Assembly (NCBI GenBank): GCA_905182615.1
Contig: CAJJCG010000020.1
Coordinates: forward strand, 1-53,613
From: Alphaproteobacteria bacterium UBA2964
GTDB taxonomy: Bacteria; Pseudomonadota; Alphaproteobacteria; MPNO01; UBA2964
DNA length: 53,613 nucleotides
Direction of reading: 5' to 3'
Of this stretch, positions 44,822 through 53,379 are shown piece after piece (positions within the stretch are counted from its first letter, which is position 1; every line of letters begins with the position of its first letter). The notes beneath the pieces were generated by a model that was not told the origin of the DNA, made no database searches, and saw only the letters and a list, made by a program, of their open reading frames with translations. The translations under genes were made by a program, and so were the position numbers.

Positions 44822-46234
44822 CTAATCATTTTCGGCAGCTGAGCCAGAGCCAAGCTTGTTAAGCATATCGGCCAGGCTTGCCAGCCGGTCATTGTTCCGG
44901 GCTTTTACGTCGAACTTGTCGACCATTAGCTTCTGAACTTTGAGCATGTGAACCATGTACTCCTTAAGACCCGAGGACTGGCCTTTAACATAGTTGCCCT
45001 TGCTGTCGATATCGACCACATGGCCAGAATTGAGCATGACGGGGCCAAAACCAATAAGACGGTTCAAACGAACACCGGTTTCGCCAAGATTGGTGCGGCC
45101 AGTCTGCAAGGCAAGGCTAAAGCCCTTCAACTCTCCCCAATGCTTAACGTATTTCTTCATAGCCTTGCCAGTCGCGCCCTTCTTGTCGAGTGTTGCTGTA
45201 ATTTTTTTCACATCTTTATAAACCGAACCGGCATATTTAAAGACTGATTCAGCAAGAGATTTTTGCCAGTTTGATTCGACTACGGCCGCATATTTTCGCA
45301 GCTGCGAACGCTGACCATCGCTTAAAACCGTCCCTTTTGCGGATGCGAGGAGTTTTCGGCCATCGAGGAAGGCCTTCGTAATATTCTTGGCATAGGACGT
45401 CTTCCCAGAGCGGTCGTAAGCTGCCGCATAATAGGCAGGGCCAAAGACCATTTCTTTATATAGGTCGATTTTACCATCGCCATTTTTATCAGCGTACGAC
45501 ACCGCTTTACCTTTGCGTTTCGCGATCGCGTATAGCTGCTTCGGAGAAAGCGCTAGGGCATGCGCTGGAATACCAAAATATCCAAAGGCTTCGTCCCAAC
45601 TATGTTCTTTGCCTGTATAAGGAGCCCCTTTTTTATAGGGCTTATTGTTGGGCTTTTTCTTAGCGCTGAGGTTTTCATCGAGATAATTATCGACAACCTG
45701 ATTGTAGAATACCGCACCCATGATGAATTTTGAGATCAGTTGTGGATAGTTGTATCCGTTGGCCATGTCGGCGCCCTTTTGAGCCGATGAGGCTTTTTCA
45801 ATCCAAAACTTAACCAGCTCCGGTCCCGTCATATTGTTGGGCATGCCTGAAATAGCACCCTTAAAGGTCTTCCCGGAAAGGTTTTTCTTTTTGCTGATTT
45901 GATCGACGCCAGATTGTTTTATGACGAACTTTCCCTTTGATTTTGGCGCAATAATTACGCGGCCTTTCGTCTTGCCGGCGTAGTAGGACATCATCTCAGC
46001 TTTTAATTTTGGATTGGCTTTGCCGTTCCCCTTACCTGCGAGTTTTTTTAAAGAATCATGCAAGACTTGGCGCGCAATTTGGCCCGTATACGACACGGAG
46101 TTTGTTTTTGATCCGGCATAGTCCTTTACCGTGACCGGAAACTTTCCGTAAACGTCATCAGCAGCCTGCACAGGAGCCGAAATAAATGCCGCAGCCGCAA
46201 CGGCCAATCCCAATTTTTGGTATTTGTACTTCAT
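44822..46234 (-). CDS. Secreted DUF4856-like protein of an iron locus
   Basis: A 470-residue protein with a clear signal peptide (1-24, ending APVQAAD). The HSWDEAFGYFGIPAHA segment and the all-helical feel resemble the DUF4856 family, relatives of imelysin-type iron-regulated proteins. That match is from memory. A DKNGDGKIDLYKE loop near residue 250 looks like a calcium-binding EF-hand/dockerin loop, though its last ligand is shifted. It is Lys-rich and Cys-free. Its promoter region carries three Fur-box-like sequences and it heads the fbpA-fbpB direction, so it is probably iron-regulated. Function unknown. Confidence 0.75.
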   Translation of the reverse strand: MKYKYQKLGLAVAAAAFISAPVQAADDVYGKFPVTVKDYAGSKTNSVSYTGQIARQVLHDSLKKLAGKGNGKANPKLKAEMMSYYAGKTKGRVIIAPKSKGKFVIKQSGVDQISKKKNLSGKTFKGAISGMPNNMTGPELVKFWIEKASSAQKGADMANGYNYPQLISKFIMGAVFYNQVVDNYLDENLSAKKKPNNKPYKKGAPYTGKEHSWDEAFGYFGIPAHALALSPKQLYAIAKRKGKAVSYADKNGDGKIDLYKEMVFGPAYYAAAYDRSGKTSYAKNITKAFLDGRKLLASAKGTVLSDGQRSQLRKYAAVVESNWQKSLAESVFKYAGSVYKDVKKITATLDKKGATGKAMKKYVKHWGELKGFSLALQTGRTNLGETGVRLNRLIGFGPVMLNSGHVVDIDSKGNYVKGQSSGLKEYMVHMLKVQKLMVDKFDVKARNNDRLASLADMLNKLGSGSAAEND

Positions 46235-46290
46235 CTCATCTCTCCTTGTGTCAGTTTCGTCAGCTCTAAGCCAACCGATCTTGGATTCCT

Positions 46291-46359
46291 AATAAGAATG
46301 ATTATCAATGTCAACTAATTTGCGAATGATTATTAGTTTCATCGATAATAATTATCAAC
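46291..46359. promoter_or_regulatory. Cluster of three Fur-box-like operators
   Basis: Three 19-base elements resemble the Fur consensus (GATAATGATAATCATTATC): 46291-46309 (AATAAGAATGATTATCAAT), 46321-46339 (TGCGAATGATTATTAGTTT) and 46341-46359 (ATCGATAATAATTATCAAC). They lie in the 323-base gap between the divergent DUF4856 gene and fbpC, close to the former. The rest of the gap (46360-46557) has no other recognisable signal. A Fur-family repressor sensing iron would explain joint control of both directions. Confidence 0.7.
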
Positions 46360-46557
46360 TGCAATGGTATTTGTTGGAAAACAGGGATAAAGGTGGTCTA
46401 TCGAGGGTCCCTATTTACCAACGAGTTTTGTTTACATCGCCGCAAACCCGACATAAGATGCGAATGATTTGCAATAGCAGACTGTTTGTCTCCAGCAATT
46501 TTAAGTGCGACATAGCCGATCTGAAAGATGGCAATTGAGAAGTCTGGATAACCTTTA

Positions 46558-47619
46558 ATGCTCAAGCTCGAAAACCTAAGCCTTCGGTTTGATGACGATC
46601 AGATTATCCGTGACGTCTCGTTTGAGGTCGCCGATGGCGAGCTGGTTTGCCTGCTCGGCCCCAGCGGCTGCGGCAAAACAACCACATTACGCCTCATTGC
46701 CGGTTTTGAGAAACCCGAAGCAGGTACGATTTCGCTCGGTGATCAGATTGTTTCGAGCGCCAGTCATGCCATTGCGCCGCAAAAGCGGGACGTTGGATTC
46801 CTGTTTCAGGACTATGCGCTGTTCCCTCACCTAACGGTCGCCGAGAACATTGCCTATGGCCTGTCGGGGCGAACAAAGCAGCAAGTAAAGGACAGGACCG
46901 CTGAGATGCTGCGCCAGATCCGGATGCAGGATCATGCCTACAAATACCCGCATGAACTTTCCGGTGGCGAACAACAACGCGTTGCCCTTGCACGAGCGCG
47001 GGCGCCACGACCCAGCTTGTTATTGCTCGATGAACCATTCTCTGGTCTCGACACATCACTGCGCGCGAAGCTGCGGCGGGAAACCCGTGATGTTTTAAAA
47101 GACCGTGGCGTCACCGCCATTATGGTCACCCATGACCCCGAAGAAGCGATGTTGATGGCTGACCGCATAATTCTGATGCGCGACGGAAGGGTCGTTCAAA
47201 CGGGAACACCAGAAGAGCTTTATACCGGCCCCATCGACGCCTTCACCGCAGAGTTCTTCTGCGAAGTAAACCATCTCGATGGCATCGTCGACGGCGACTG
47301 GATCAAAACCGACGCAGGGCGCATCCCCAATCAAAACCACCCAGACGGCATGGAAGTCGATGTCCTCATCCGCCCCGAAGCTGTGACTTTAGGATCAGAA
47401 GCCTTTGACAAAGCATTGTCTCAGGAAGTCCGGGTGTGCTCAGTCGACTATGCTGGTGGTGCCAGCCATATCCGGCTCGGTCTTGGTGATGACCTGGAAC
47501 CGACAACCCATATTCACGCCCGCTATCCCGGACCATTCCGGGCGGTGACCGGTGATCGAGTGCAGCTGAATATCGACCAAGCCCAGACTTTCATCTTCCC
47601 CAAACAAGACAACACCTAA
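46558..47619 (+). CDS. fbpC: Ferric iron ABC transporter ATPase (FbpC type)
   Basis: A 353-residue ATPase with Walker A GPSGCGKTTT (near 34-43), signature LSGGEQQRVALARA, Walker B LLLLDEPFSGLD and the His switch MVTHDPEEAM. The C-terminal ~110 residues form a TOBE regulatory domain as in FbpC/PotA. It is transcribed away from the permease and binding protein, but the shared operator region and absence of another permease make it their probable motor. No strong terminator is visible after it. Confidence 0.9.
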   Translation: MLKLENLSLRFDDDQIIRDVSFEVADGELVCLLGPSGCGKTTTLRLIAGFEKPEAGTISLGDQIVSSASHAIAPQKRDVGFLFQDYALFPHLTVAENIAYGLSGRTKQQVKDRTAEMLRQIRMQDHAYKYPHELSGGEQQRVALARARAPRPSLLLLDEPFSGLDTSLRAKLRRETRDVLKDRGVTAIMVTHDPEEAMLMADRIILMRDGRVVQTGTPEELYTGPIDAFTAEFFCEVNHLDGIVDGDWIKTDAGRIPNQNHPDGMEVDVLIRPEAVTLGSEAFDKALSQEVRVCSVDYAGGASHIRLGLGDDLEPTTHIHARYPGPFRAVTGDRVQLNIDQAQTFIFPKQDNT

Positions 47620-47768
47620 TCCGTGCCACCCTCTGCGTACCGGCACGCGGCCAAATCACTACACCTGTCTTAGACAGGCGCCATCGCTTGGTTTAGTACT
47701 GGTAGCTCCTTTCCGGTTGTGAGACTTCAACCGGCAACAATAAAGCTGAACAAACACAAAAAGATTCA

Positions 47769-48686
47769 ATGGGACTTCACGCTGACCTGTCTGCAAGATT
47801 CGATGCCGTCCCGGCACCAGCGCGGGCGGCGTTCTGGATCACCATGGCCGGGCTGTGCTTTACAATCTCGATGTCAGCGGTGCGCAAAGTGTCAGTCGAC
47901 ATGCATGTGCTGGAATCTGTCATGTTTCGCAGTCTGTTCGGCATTGCTTTTATGGTGCCGTGGCTGTTGAAACAAGGCCTATCGGGCATCAAAACCAAAC
48001 GGCTCGGACTGTTCGCTATCCGAGGGTCAGGCGCCTATTTCGTCACCTATTTTTATTTCTCAGCGGCCGCGCTAATCCCGCTTGCCGATCTCACCTCAAT
48101 CACCTTTACGCGCCCTATCCTCGGCACCATCGCTGCCATCATCTTTCTAAAAGAAGTTGCTGGAGCAAGGCGCTGGTCGGCGATTGGCGTCGGGTTTATC
48201 GGCATGTTGATTATCGTGCGACCGGGTTTCGTCGAGGTAAATCTTGGCGTGCTGCTGGTGCTATGTGGTGTAATGTTCCAGACCTGCAACACTGTGATCG
48301 TCAAGAAACTGACCCAGACCGAGCACCCCGACACCATCGTGCTTTATCACACCTTGTTCATCCTGCTGCTGGCCATCATTCCGGCGATCTATGTTTGGCA
48401 GACACCAACGCCGGAACAATGGGGCTGGTTCGTTGTGATTGGTGGCGCAGGCATTCTGACCCAACGCGCCATGACCCGCGCTTTTGTCGCCGCCGATGCG
48501 ACCGTCGTTTTGGCGATGAGCTATCTACGACTGCCAATTGCAGCCTTTGTCGGATTTGCGATCTTTGGCGAGGTCCCTGAAATCTGGGTCTGGGTTGGTG
48601 CAAGTGTCATCTGTGGCTCATCAGCCTATATCGCGCATCGTGAATCCACCCTGGCGCGTGAAAAACAAAAAGAAGAAGCCCTATGA
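47769..48686 (+). CDS. EamA-family (DMT) transporter
   Basis: A 305-residue inner-membrane protein with about ten transmembrane helices and two EamA repeats. Typical signs are the IPLADLTSITFTRPILGTI helix 3-4 region and a short basic C-terminus. Substrates of this family are small metabolites, and the direction is usually export. It overlaps the next EamA gene by four bases (ATGA). Confidence 0.88.
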   Translation: MGLHADLSARFDAVPAPARAAFWITMAGLCFTISMSAVRKVSVDMHVLESVMFRSLFGIAFMVPWLLKQGLSGIKTKRLGLFAIRGSGAYFVTYFYFSAAALIPLADLTSITFTRPILGTIAAIIFLKEVAGARRWSAIGVGFIGMLIIVRPGFVEVNLGVLLVLCGVMFQTCNTVIVKKLTQTEHPDTIVLYHTLFILLLAIIPAIYVWQTPTPEQWGWFVVIGGAGILTQRAMTRAFVAADATVVLAMSYLRLPIAAFVGFAIFGEVPEIWVWVGASVICGSSAYIAHRESTLAREKQKEEAL

Positions 48687-49585
48687 ACAAGCTGAAAGAT
48701 GCCATCGACAGCTGGCCAGCGGTCATCCAATGCACCTTCTGGGTTCTGATCTCCGGAACGTTAATGGTGGTGCAGCTTGGCATCGTCCGGATGATTGCCA
48801 ATGATATAGGCATCTTTCAAATCGTCTTTTTTCGCGCTCTGTTCAGCTGCCTGTTTATCGCGCCGCTCATTATGAGCAATCCTACTGTATTGCTAAGGCC
48901 CAACCGACCGGGGATTATGGCGCTCTGCGGCATTCTGGCCTTCGCGGCGGGAACCTGTTTTTACTTTGCGGCGAAATACATGCCGCTTGCCGACATCACA
49001 GCGATCCATTTTTCTCGTCCGATCTTCGCCGCCATCTTGGCTGCCATTGTTCTGAAGGAAGTCATAAAAGGTCCCCGTGCAATCGCCATCCTCGGCGGGT
49101 TTATCGGCGCCGCGATCATCATCCGGCCCGGCATAGTCGATTTCAATGTCGGCATGTTTTTTGTACTTGGGGTTATCTGCGTACAGACCTGGAACCCGAT
49201 TAACCGGCGCCTGCTCTCGAAAAGTGAGCACCCCGACACGGTGGCTGTTTGGACACAGTTAATTGTCCTGCCCCTGGCGACGCTCCCGGCAATATACTTT
49301 TGGACCACCCCAACACTGGAACTGCTCGGATGGATGGCCGCCATTGGCCTCCTCGAAATGCTCAACCAACGGGTATTGGCCCGCGCCTATGTGCAAGGCG
49401 AAACCGTCGTCGTCCTGGCGCTGCATTATACCCGCTTACCATTAGCCGCCATCGCGGGCTATCTGATGTTTGGCGAGGTCGCAGAGTCTTGGATTTGGGT
49501 CGGTGGGGCCGTCATCGCCAGTGCTGCGCTCTATCTTGCACGGCATGAGAGACGGGCGGAGCTAAAAAAGGCTACTCACACCTAA
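48683..49585 (+). CDS. EamA-family (DMT) transporter, paralogue of its neighbour
   Basis: A 300-residue relative of the preceding gene. MPLADITAIHFSRPIFAAIL and the loop EHPDTVAVWTQL match IPLADLTSITFTRPILGTIA and EHPDTIVLYHTL there. It also has about ten helices. The four-base overlap and the shared motifs suggest tandem duplication, and the two could form a heteromeric pair. No substrate can be assigned. A T-rich stretch follows, without a clear hairpin. Confidence 0.88.
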   Translation: MNKLKDAIDSWPAVIQCTFWVLISGTLMVVQLGIVRMIANDIGIFQIVFFRALFSCLFIAPLIMSNPTVLLRPNRPGIMALCGILAFAAGTCFYFAAKYMPLADITAIHFSRPIFAAILAAIVLKEVIKGPRAIAILGGFIGAAIIIRPGIVDFNVGMFFVLGVICVQTWNPINRRLLSKSEHPDTVAVWTQLIVLPLATLPAIYFWTTPTLELLGWMAAIGLLEMLNQRVLARAYVQGETVVVLALHYTRLPLAAIAGYLMFGEVAESWIWVGGAVIASAALYLARHERRAELKKATHT

Positions 49586-49684
49586 CCCAGAGAGGACCCT
49601 ACTTTCCTGGCTTTTTCGCCTGCGTAATCTCTGAAACCAGCGGCCTCAAAATGGTTAACGTTCTGTAAACAACTTTGGCCCAAA

Positions 49685-50113
49685 TTGCCTACTAACAATC
49701 CCAATCTCCGATCAGGCACGTCGACACAGAATGAAGGCGCCGGTACCGAAGAGCATGCCCTCGTCGAGATTTATCAGAAGTTTTTCGATGATGCCGTTTT
49801 TCTGACCCGCGACAGGGTGATCATCAACTGCAACGACATTACCCTGGATCTCTATGGCAATACCAAAGATCAGCTCATCAATCAGTCAACCACATTGTTG
49901 ATGGCGCCGGAGTTTCACGACCCATCCTCCTGGGCATCAACAGTAGATAAAACCAGAATCCTGCAAACGGTTTGTATACGTGCCATTGGTACCGCCTTTC
50001 CGGTAGATATTGTAGTCAATGCCGCCCTCTATGATCAGCAGGGCAATAGTGAAGAACATTGTATACGCATAACCGTCGTGCGGAATATTGCCGATTATGG
50101 TCAGGGCTACTGA
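49685..50113 (+). CDS. Stand-alone PAS-domain protein
   Basis: A 142-residue protein that appears to be one PAS sensory domain (about 25-135, YQKFFDDAVFLTRDRVIINCNDITLDLYG then PVDIVVNAALYDQQG) with no output domain. The start is a TTG at 49685 with no clear ribosome-binding site, so the N-terminus is uncertain. The ~215 bases after it (to 50329) hold no gene I can support. It may be a sensor partner for a distant kinase, or a gene that has lost its output half. Confidence 0.5.
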   Translation: MPTNNPNLRSGTSTQNEGAGTEEHALVEIYQKFFDDAVFLTRDRVIINCNDITLDLYGNTKDQLINQSTTLLMAPEFHDPSSWASTVDKTRILQTVCIRAIGTAFPVDIVVNAALYDQQGNSEEHCIRITVVRNIADYGQGY

Positions 50114-50329
50114 ACTGACGAAGTCCGGAACGTTCTCCGCGGCTATAAGGTGCAATCGGTCCAGCCGGGCAATGCCAGAGATGACAAACCCGGGCGCTAG
50201 CCCCCGCCAATATTAACGCCGTCCTCATTCACCCGCCAAATCCTGCGCAGGGGCTTGGCAGTCTCTCAAAAATTAGATACCCCTTGTGCAATAAATGCCG
50301 GTTCGGCAGGCACAAAAACGGGAGACGTC

Positions 50330-51319
50330 ATGACACCGCTCAAGCTTAGTATTGCATCCACAGATTATGATCATTTCCGCGATTTCCGCACTGGCGACGT
50401 GCGCGCCCAGGGCATCGACCATACCTGGTCCACCCTGCGCCATCATGAGGTGTTCGCGCGTTTCACCGCGAGCCGCGACTGGGATGTCGCCGAGCTGAGC
50501 TTTGCCAAGTTTATGGCCCAGGTCACCCGCGAAGACTCCGACATCATCGGACTGCCAGTGGTTTGTTCACGGCTGTTCCGCTTCTCGTCTTTCTATGTAA
50601 ACAAGAATTCCGGAATCAAGACCGTCGAGGATCTCAAGGGCAAGCGCATCGGCTCGCCAGAATGGGCCCATTCCGCCGCCGTCTATATGCGCGGCTGGAT
50701 GCATAATGATTGCGGCGTCAAATTGCAGGACGTGCATTGGTATCAGGCCGGTGCCAACGCACCGGGCAGGGTTGAGAAGGTCGAGCTGACCTTGCCGGAA
50801 GGGGTCGAGCTGACCCGGGTTTCCGACAAATCACTCTCCGAGCTTCTAGCCGCCGGCGAGATTGATTGCGCGATTATCGCGCGGCCGCCAACCTGCTTCC
50901 TCGAAGGCCATCCTGATATCGTGCGTCTGTTCCCCGACTATCTTGAGATGGAAAAAGACTATTACGCCAGGACCAAAATCTGGCCGATCATGCATATCAT
51001 GGTGATGCAGAACAAAGTCCTCGAGGAGAACCCTTGGGTTGCTCGCAACCTGCTCAACGCCTTTAACGAGTCCAAGGACAACAGTCTCGAGCGCATGCTC
51101 GACCCGGCCGTATCCCGTTATCCACTGGCCTGGGTTCCAACCTATGCCCGCGAGATGCAGGCAATGTTTGGCGATGACCCCTACCCGTTCGGGATTGAAG
51201 AGAACCGCGCGACCTGGGAACAGATGCTGCTCTATACGTACCAGCAAGGCATCGCCCACAAGCATGTGACGCCGGAGGATATCTTCCCCAAAAGCATCAT
51301 GACCAACGTGGTAGTGTAG
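50330..51319 (+). CDS. Solute-binding/4,5-dihydroxyphthalate decarboxylase-like protein
   Basis: A 329-residue protein with a periplasmic-binding-protein fold of the NMT1/THI5-like kind (TVEDLKGKRIGSPEWAHSAAVYMRGWM). Members annotated as 4,5-dihydroxyphthalate decarboxylase share this pattern. No signal peptide is present (it starts MTPLKLSIASTDYD), so a cytoplasmic enzyme is likelier than a transporter subunit. ATG 50330 follows GGGAG. A longer TTG frame from 50255 is unsupported. It is followed 13 bases later by a glutathione-transferase gene. Confidence 0.75.
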   Translation: MTPLKLSIASTDYDHFRDFRTGDVRAQGIDHTWSTLRHHEVFARFTASRDWDVAELSFAKFMAQVTREDSDIIGLPVVCSRLFRFSSFYVNKNSGIKTVEDLKGKRIGSPEWAHSAAVYMRGWMHNDCGVKLQDVHWYQAGANAPGRVEKVELTLPEGVELTRVSDKSLSELLAAGEIDCAIIARPPTCFLEGHPDIVRLFPDYLEMEKDYYARTKIWPIMHIMVMQNKVLEENPWVARNLLNAFNESKDNSLERMLDPAVSRYPLAWVPTYAREMQAMFGDDPYPFGIEENRATWEQMLLYTYQQGIAHKHVTPEDIFPKSIMTNVVV

Positions 51320-51332
51320 CGGGACCGTCGTA

Positions 51333-51992
51333 ATGGCGCGCGAACTCTATTTCATTTCCGGTTCGCCGCCCTGCTGGTCTGTGATGCTGGCGCTGGAAGT
51401 AAAAGGCCTGGCCTATACGCCACAAAGGCTCGATAACGCCAAGCGTGAACAAAAGAGCCCGGAATACCTTGCCATAAATTCACGTGGTCAGGTGCCGGTG
51501 CTAATCGAGGACGATGTCACTGTCTGTGAAACCCTCGCCGTCCTAGCCTATCTGGAGGCCGCAACACCGAAACCGCCATTGTTTGGCAGTTCACCGATTG
51601 AGACCGCCAAGATCTGGCAATCCATTTGCGATTGCGATGGCAATCTTAGGGAGCCGGTTGGACAAATTTCACGGCCGTTATTTCGCGGCAAGGCAGCAGA
51701 CGCCGCGGAGAAAATCAAAGAAGCAGCGCAAACCGTTCGCGACGAACTGGTGCTTTATGAAACCGCGCTAAATGGGAATGAGTGGATTGCCGGCGACGCT
51801 TTAAGTGCCGCTGATTTGATTACGTTTCCTGTCATCATGCAGCTGCTCAGGGCTGTGGGCCGCGAGGATGCCGAGCCGTTACAGCTCGCGATCCATCCCT
51901 TGGCGGATCACTTCCCCAACCTCGCAATCTGGATTAGTCGCATCGAATCGCTACCCGGATACGACAACGCCTACCCACCTCACTGGAAGTAG
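51333..51992 (+). CDS. Glutathione S-transferase family protein
   Basis: A 219-residue cytosolic GST. The N-terminal thioredoxin-like domain has SGSPPCWSVMLALEVKGL (6-23; residues of this loop would activate glutathione), the cis-Pro in GQVPVLIEDD and the Glu in VCETLAVLAYLE. The helical C-terminal domain has the N-capping pattern LSAADLITFPVI. It is paired with the decarboxylase-like gene and convergent with the MmgE/PrpD gene. The substrate is unknown. Confidence 0.87.
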   Translation: MARELYFISGSPPCWSVMLALEVKGLAYTPQRLDNAKREQKSPEYLAINSRGQVPVLIEDDVTVCETLAVLAYLEAATPKPPLFGSSPIETAKIWQSICDCDGNLREPVGQISRPLFRGKAADAAEKIKEAAQTVRDELVLYETALNGNEWIAGDALSAADLITFPVIMQLLRAVGREDAEPLQLAIHPLADHFPNLAIWISRIESLPGYDNAYPPHWK

Positions 51993-51998
51993 CGACCG

Positions 51999-53354
51999 CT
52001 AAAAATCCATCATATAAATGAGCGGCCGCAAGTCAGGCACATCGACAACAGCGCTCCAAGCCTCAATCACCTTATTGCAACGTTCAGCACCAATCAACGG
52101 TTCTCCCGTCAGGCGCAGCTTGTTGGCGGTGTCTTCATCCGTCATCGGATTGGCGGGATGTCCGGGCGGGTTGGTGTTTTCAACCTCCAGCACCGTGCCA
52201 TCATGCATCGTCACGGAAATCACCAGCTTCATATCGGGCAACAAAGCCTCAATGGCCGGATCAACGGTCACAGTAATTTTGTTGAGCAAGGGCCGCAAAG
52301 ACGAATCCTGCACGCGGTTTTCTTCAAACGAGGCAATGGAGATCGTGCCATCCACTAACGTCCGGGCAAAAATATAGGGGAGGCTGTGATCGGCGGTTTC
52401 GCGAGTTTGGGGGTCCCATTTTTCCAGTTCACCACCGATCTCTACCCGGGTGAGTTCATCACAGAAAAATTCAATCGACTTGATATTGTCGATATCACTT
52501 GGCGTCAATCTTTCCCGCAACTCCATAGCCGCCCATACAGCGGGCTGCCCATTGGTTTCCAGCGGCCAGTATTTAAAGAGGATTTGGTCGATTGTGAATT
52601 CACCGCCTTCGGTGGGAAACGGCGCCAGATCGAACGGCCCGGTAATATTGTCAAACAAGCCATGTCGCCCTTCAAAGGCATTGCCAGGACCAACCATCCC
52701 TTCTGCGGCCAGAGCCGCCGCAAACACGCCGTTGCGCGCTGCAAAAGGTGTTGCGACACTCTTCCACGACGTCAGCTCGCCAGACCGGGTGACCCGCAAC
52801 GGGACGGAGGCTGTTGCGCTCATCCCTATGGCATTGGCGGTCTGCTCAAGGGTAAGCCCCAGCAGATTACAGATCCCCGCCGTAGTCGACACCGCGACCA
52901 TAAACCCCTGATCCCAGCCAAGTTTTCGCAGATTGGCACCATCACAGAGCCGCGTATAAATCTCATACGTCACCATCATCGCGACCAGAAACTGTTTGCC
53001 GCTGAACGGTGCCGCACCGGCCAAGGCGAGATGCGCGCCGAGCCCATCGCTCGGATGACCGCCCGGAAACCGGTCATTGAAATCATATTTTCGAATCATG
53101 CCGCTATTGACGAAACTGGCCATTTCCAACGGCATCGTGGCATCGACAAACAGCGTCCGTCCGGCATAGAGCCCAGCAGTCTGACCGCCAGCGAGACGCC
53201 GGCCAATGTCCGCAGCCTCACAATCATGCGCCGCAAAGGCACAGGCTAGCGTATCGACCAAATGCTGGGTCACAGATTGTGCGACTTCATCACCAAGACG
53301 ATCGAAATTCAACGTCGTCGCAAATGTCGCAAGCTGTTCCGTAAGCCGGTCCAT
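51999..53354 (-). CDS. MmgE/PrpD family protein
   Basis: A 451-residue protein of the 2-methylcitrate dehydratase/cis-aconitate decarboxylase/iminodisuccinate epimerase superfamily. Visible features are the helical N-terminal half with HPSDGLGAHLALAGAA, and the lid domain with TVDPAIEALLPDMKLVISVTM near the end. The exact reaction cannot be read from sequence. ATG 53354 follows AAAAGGAAA. It ends seven bases from the convergent GST gene and shares its strand with the partial gene upstream. Confidence 0.85.
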   Translation of the reverse strand: MDRLTEQLATFATTLNFDRLGDEVAQSVTQHLVDTLACAFAAHDCEAADIGRRLAGGQTAGLYAGRTLFVDATMPLEMASFVNSGMIRKYDFNDRFPGGHPSDGLGAHLALAGAAPFSGKQFLVAMMVTYEIYTRLCDGANLRKLGWDQGFMVAVSTTAGICNLLGLTLEQTANAIGMSATASVPLRVTRSGELTSWKSVATPFAARNGVFAAALAAEGMVGPGNAFEGRHGLFDNITGPFDLAPFPTEGGEFTIDQILFKYWPLETNGQPAVWAAMELRERLTPSDIDNIKSIEFFCDELTRVEIGGELEKWDPQTRETADHSLPYIFARTLVDGTISIASFEENRVQDSSLRPLLNKITVTVDPAIEALLPDMKLVISVTMHDGTVLEVENTNPPGHPANPMTDEDTANKLRLTGEPLIGAERCNKVIEAWSAVVDVPDLRPLIYMMDF

Positions 53355-53379
53355 CAAATTTCCTTTTTTAACAGGTCAG

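Noticed and set aside
46308..46538. A 76-codon open frame over the Fur-box region
   Set aside because: It begins inside the operator cluster, has no credible ribosome-binding site and no domain-like pattern; it is most likely chance.
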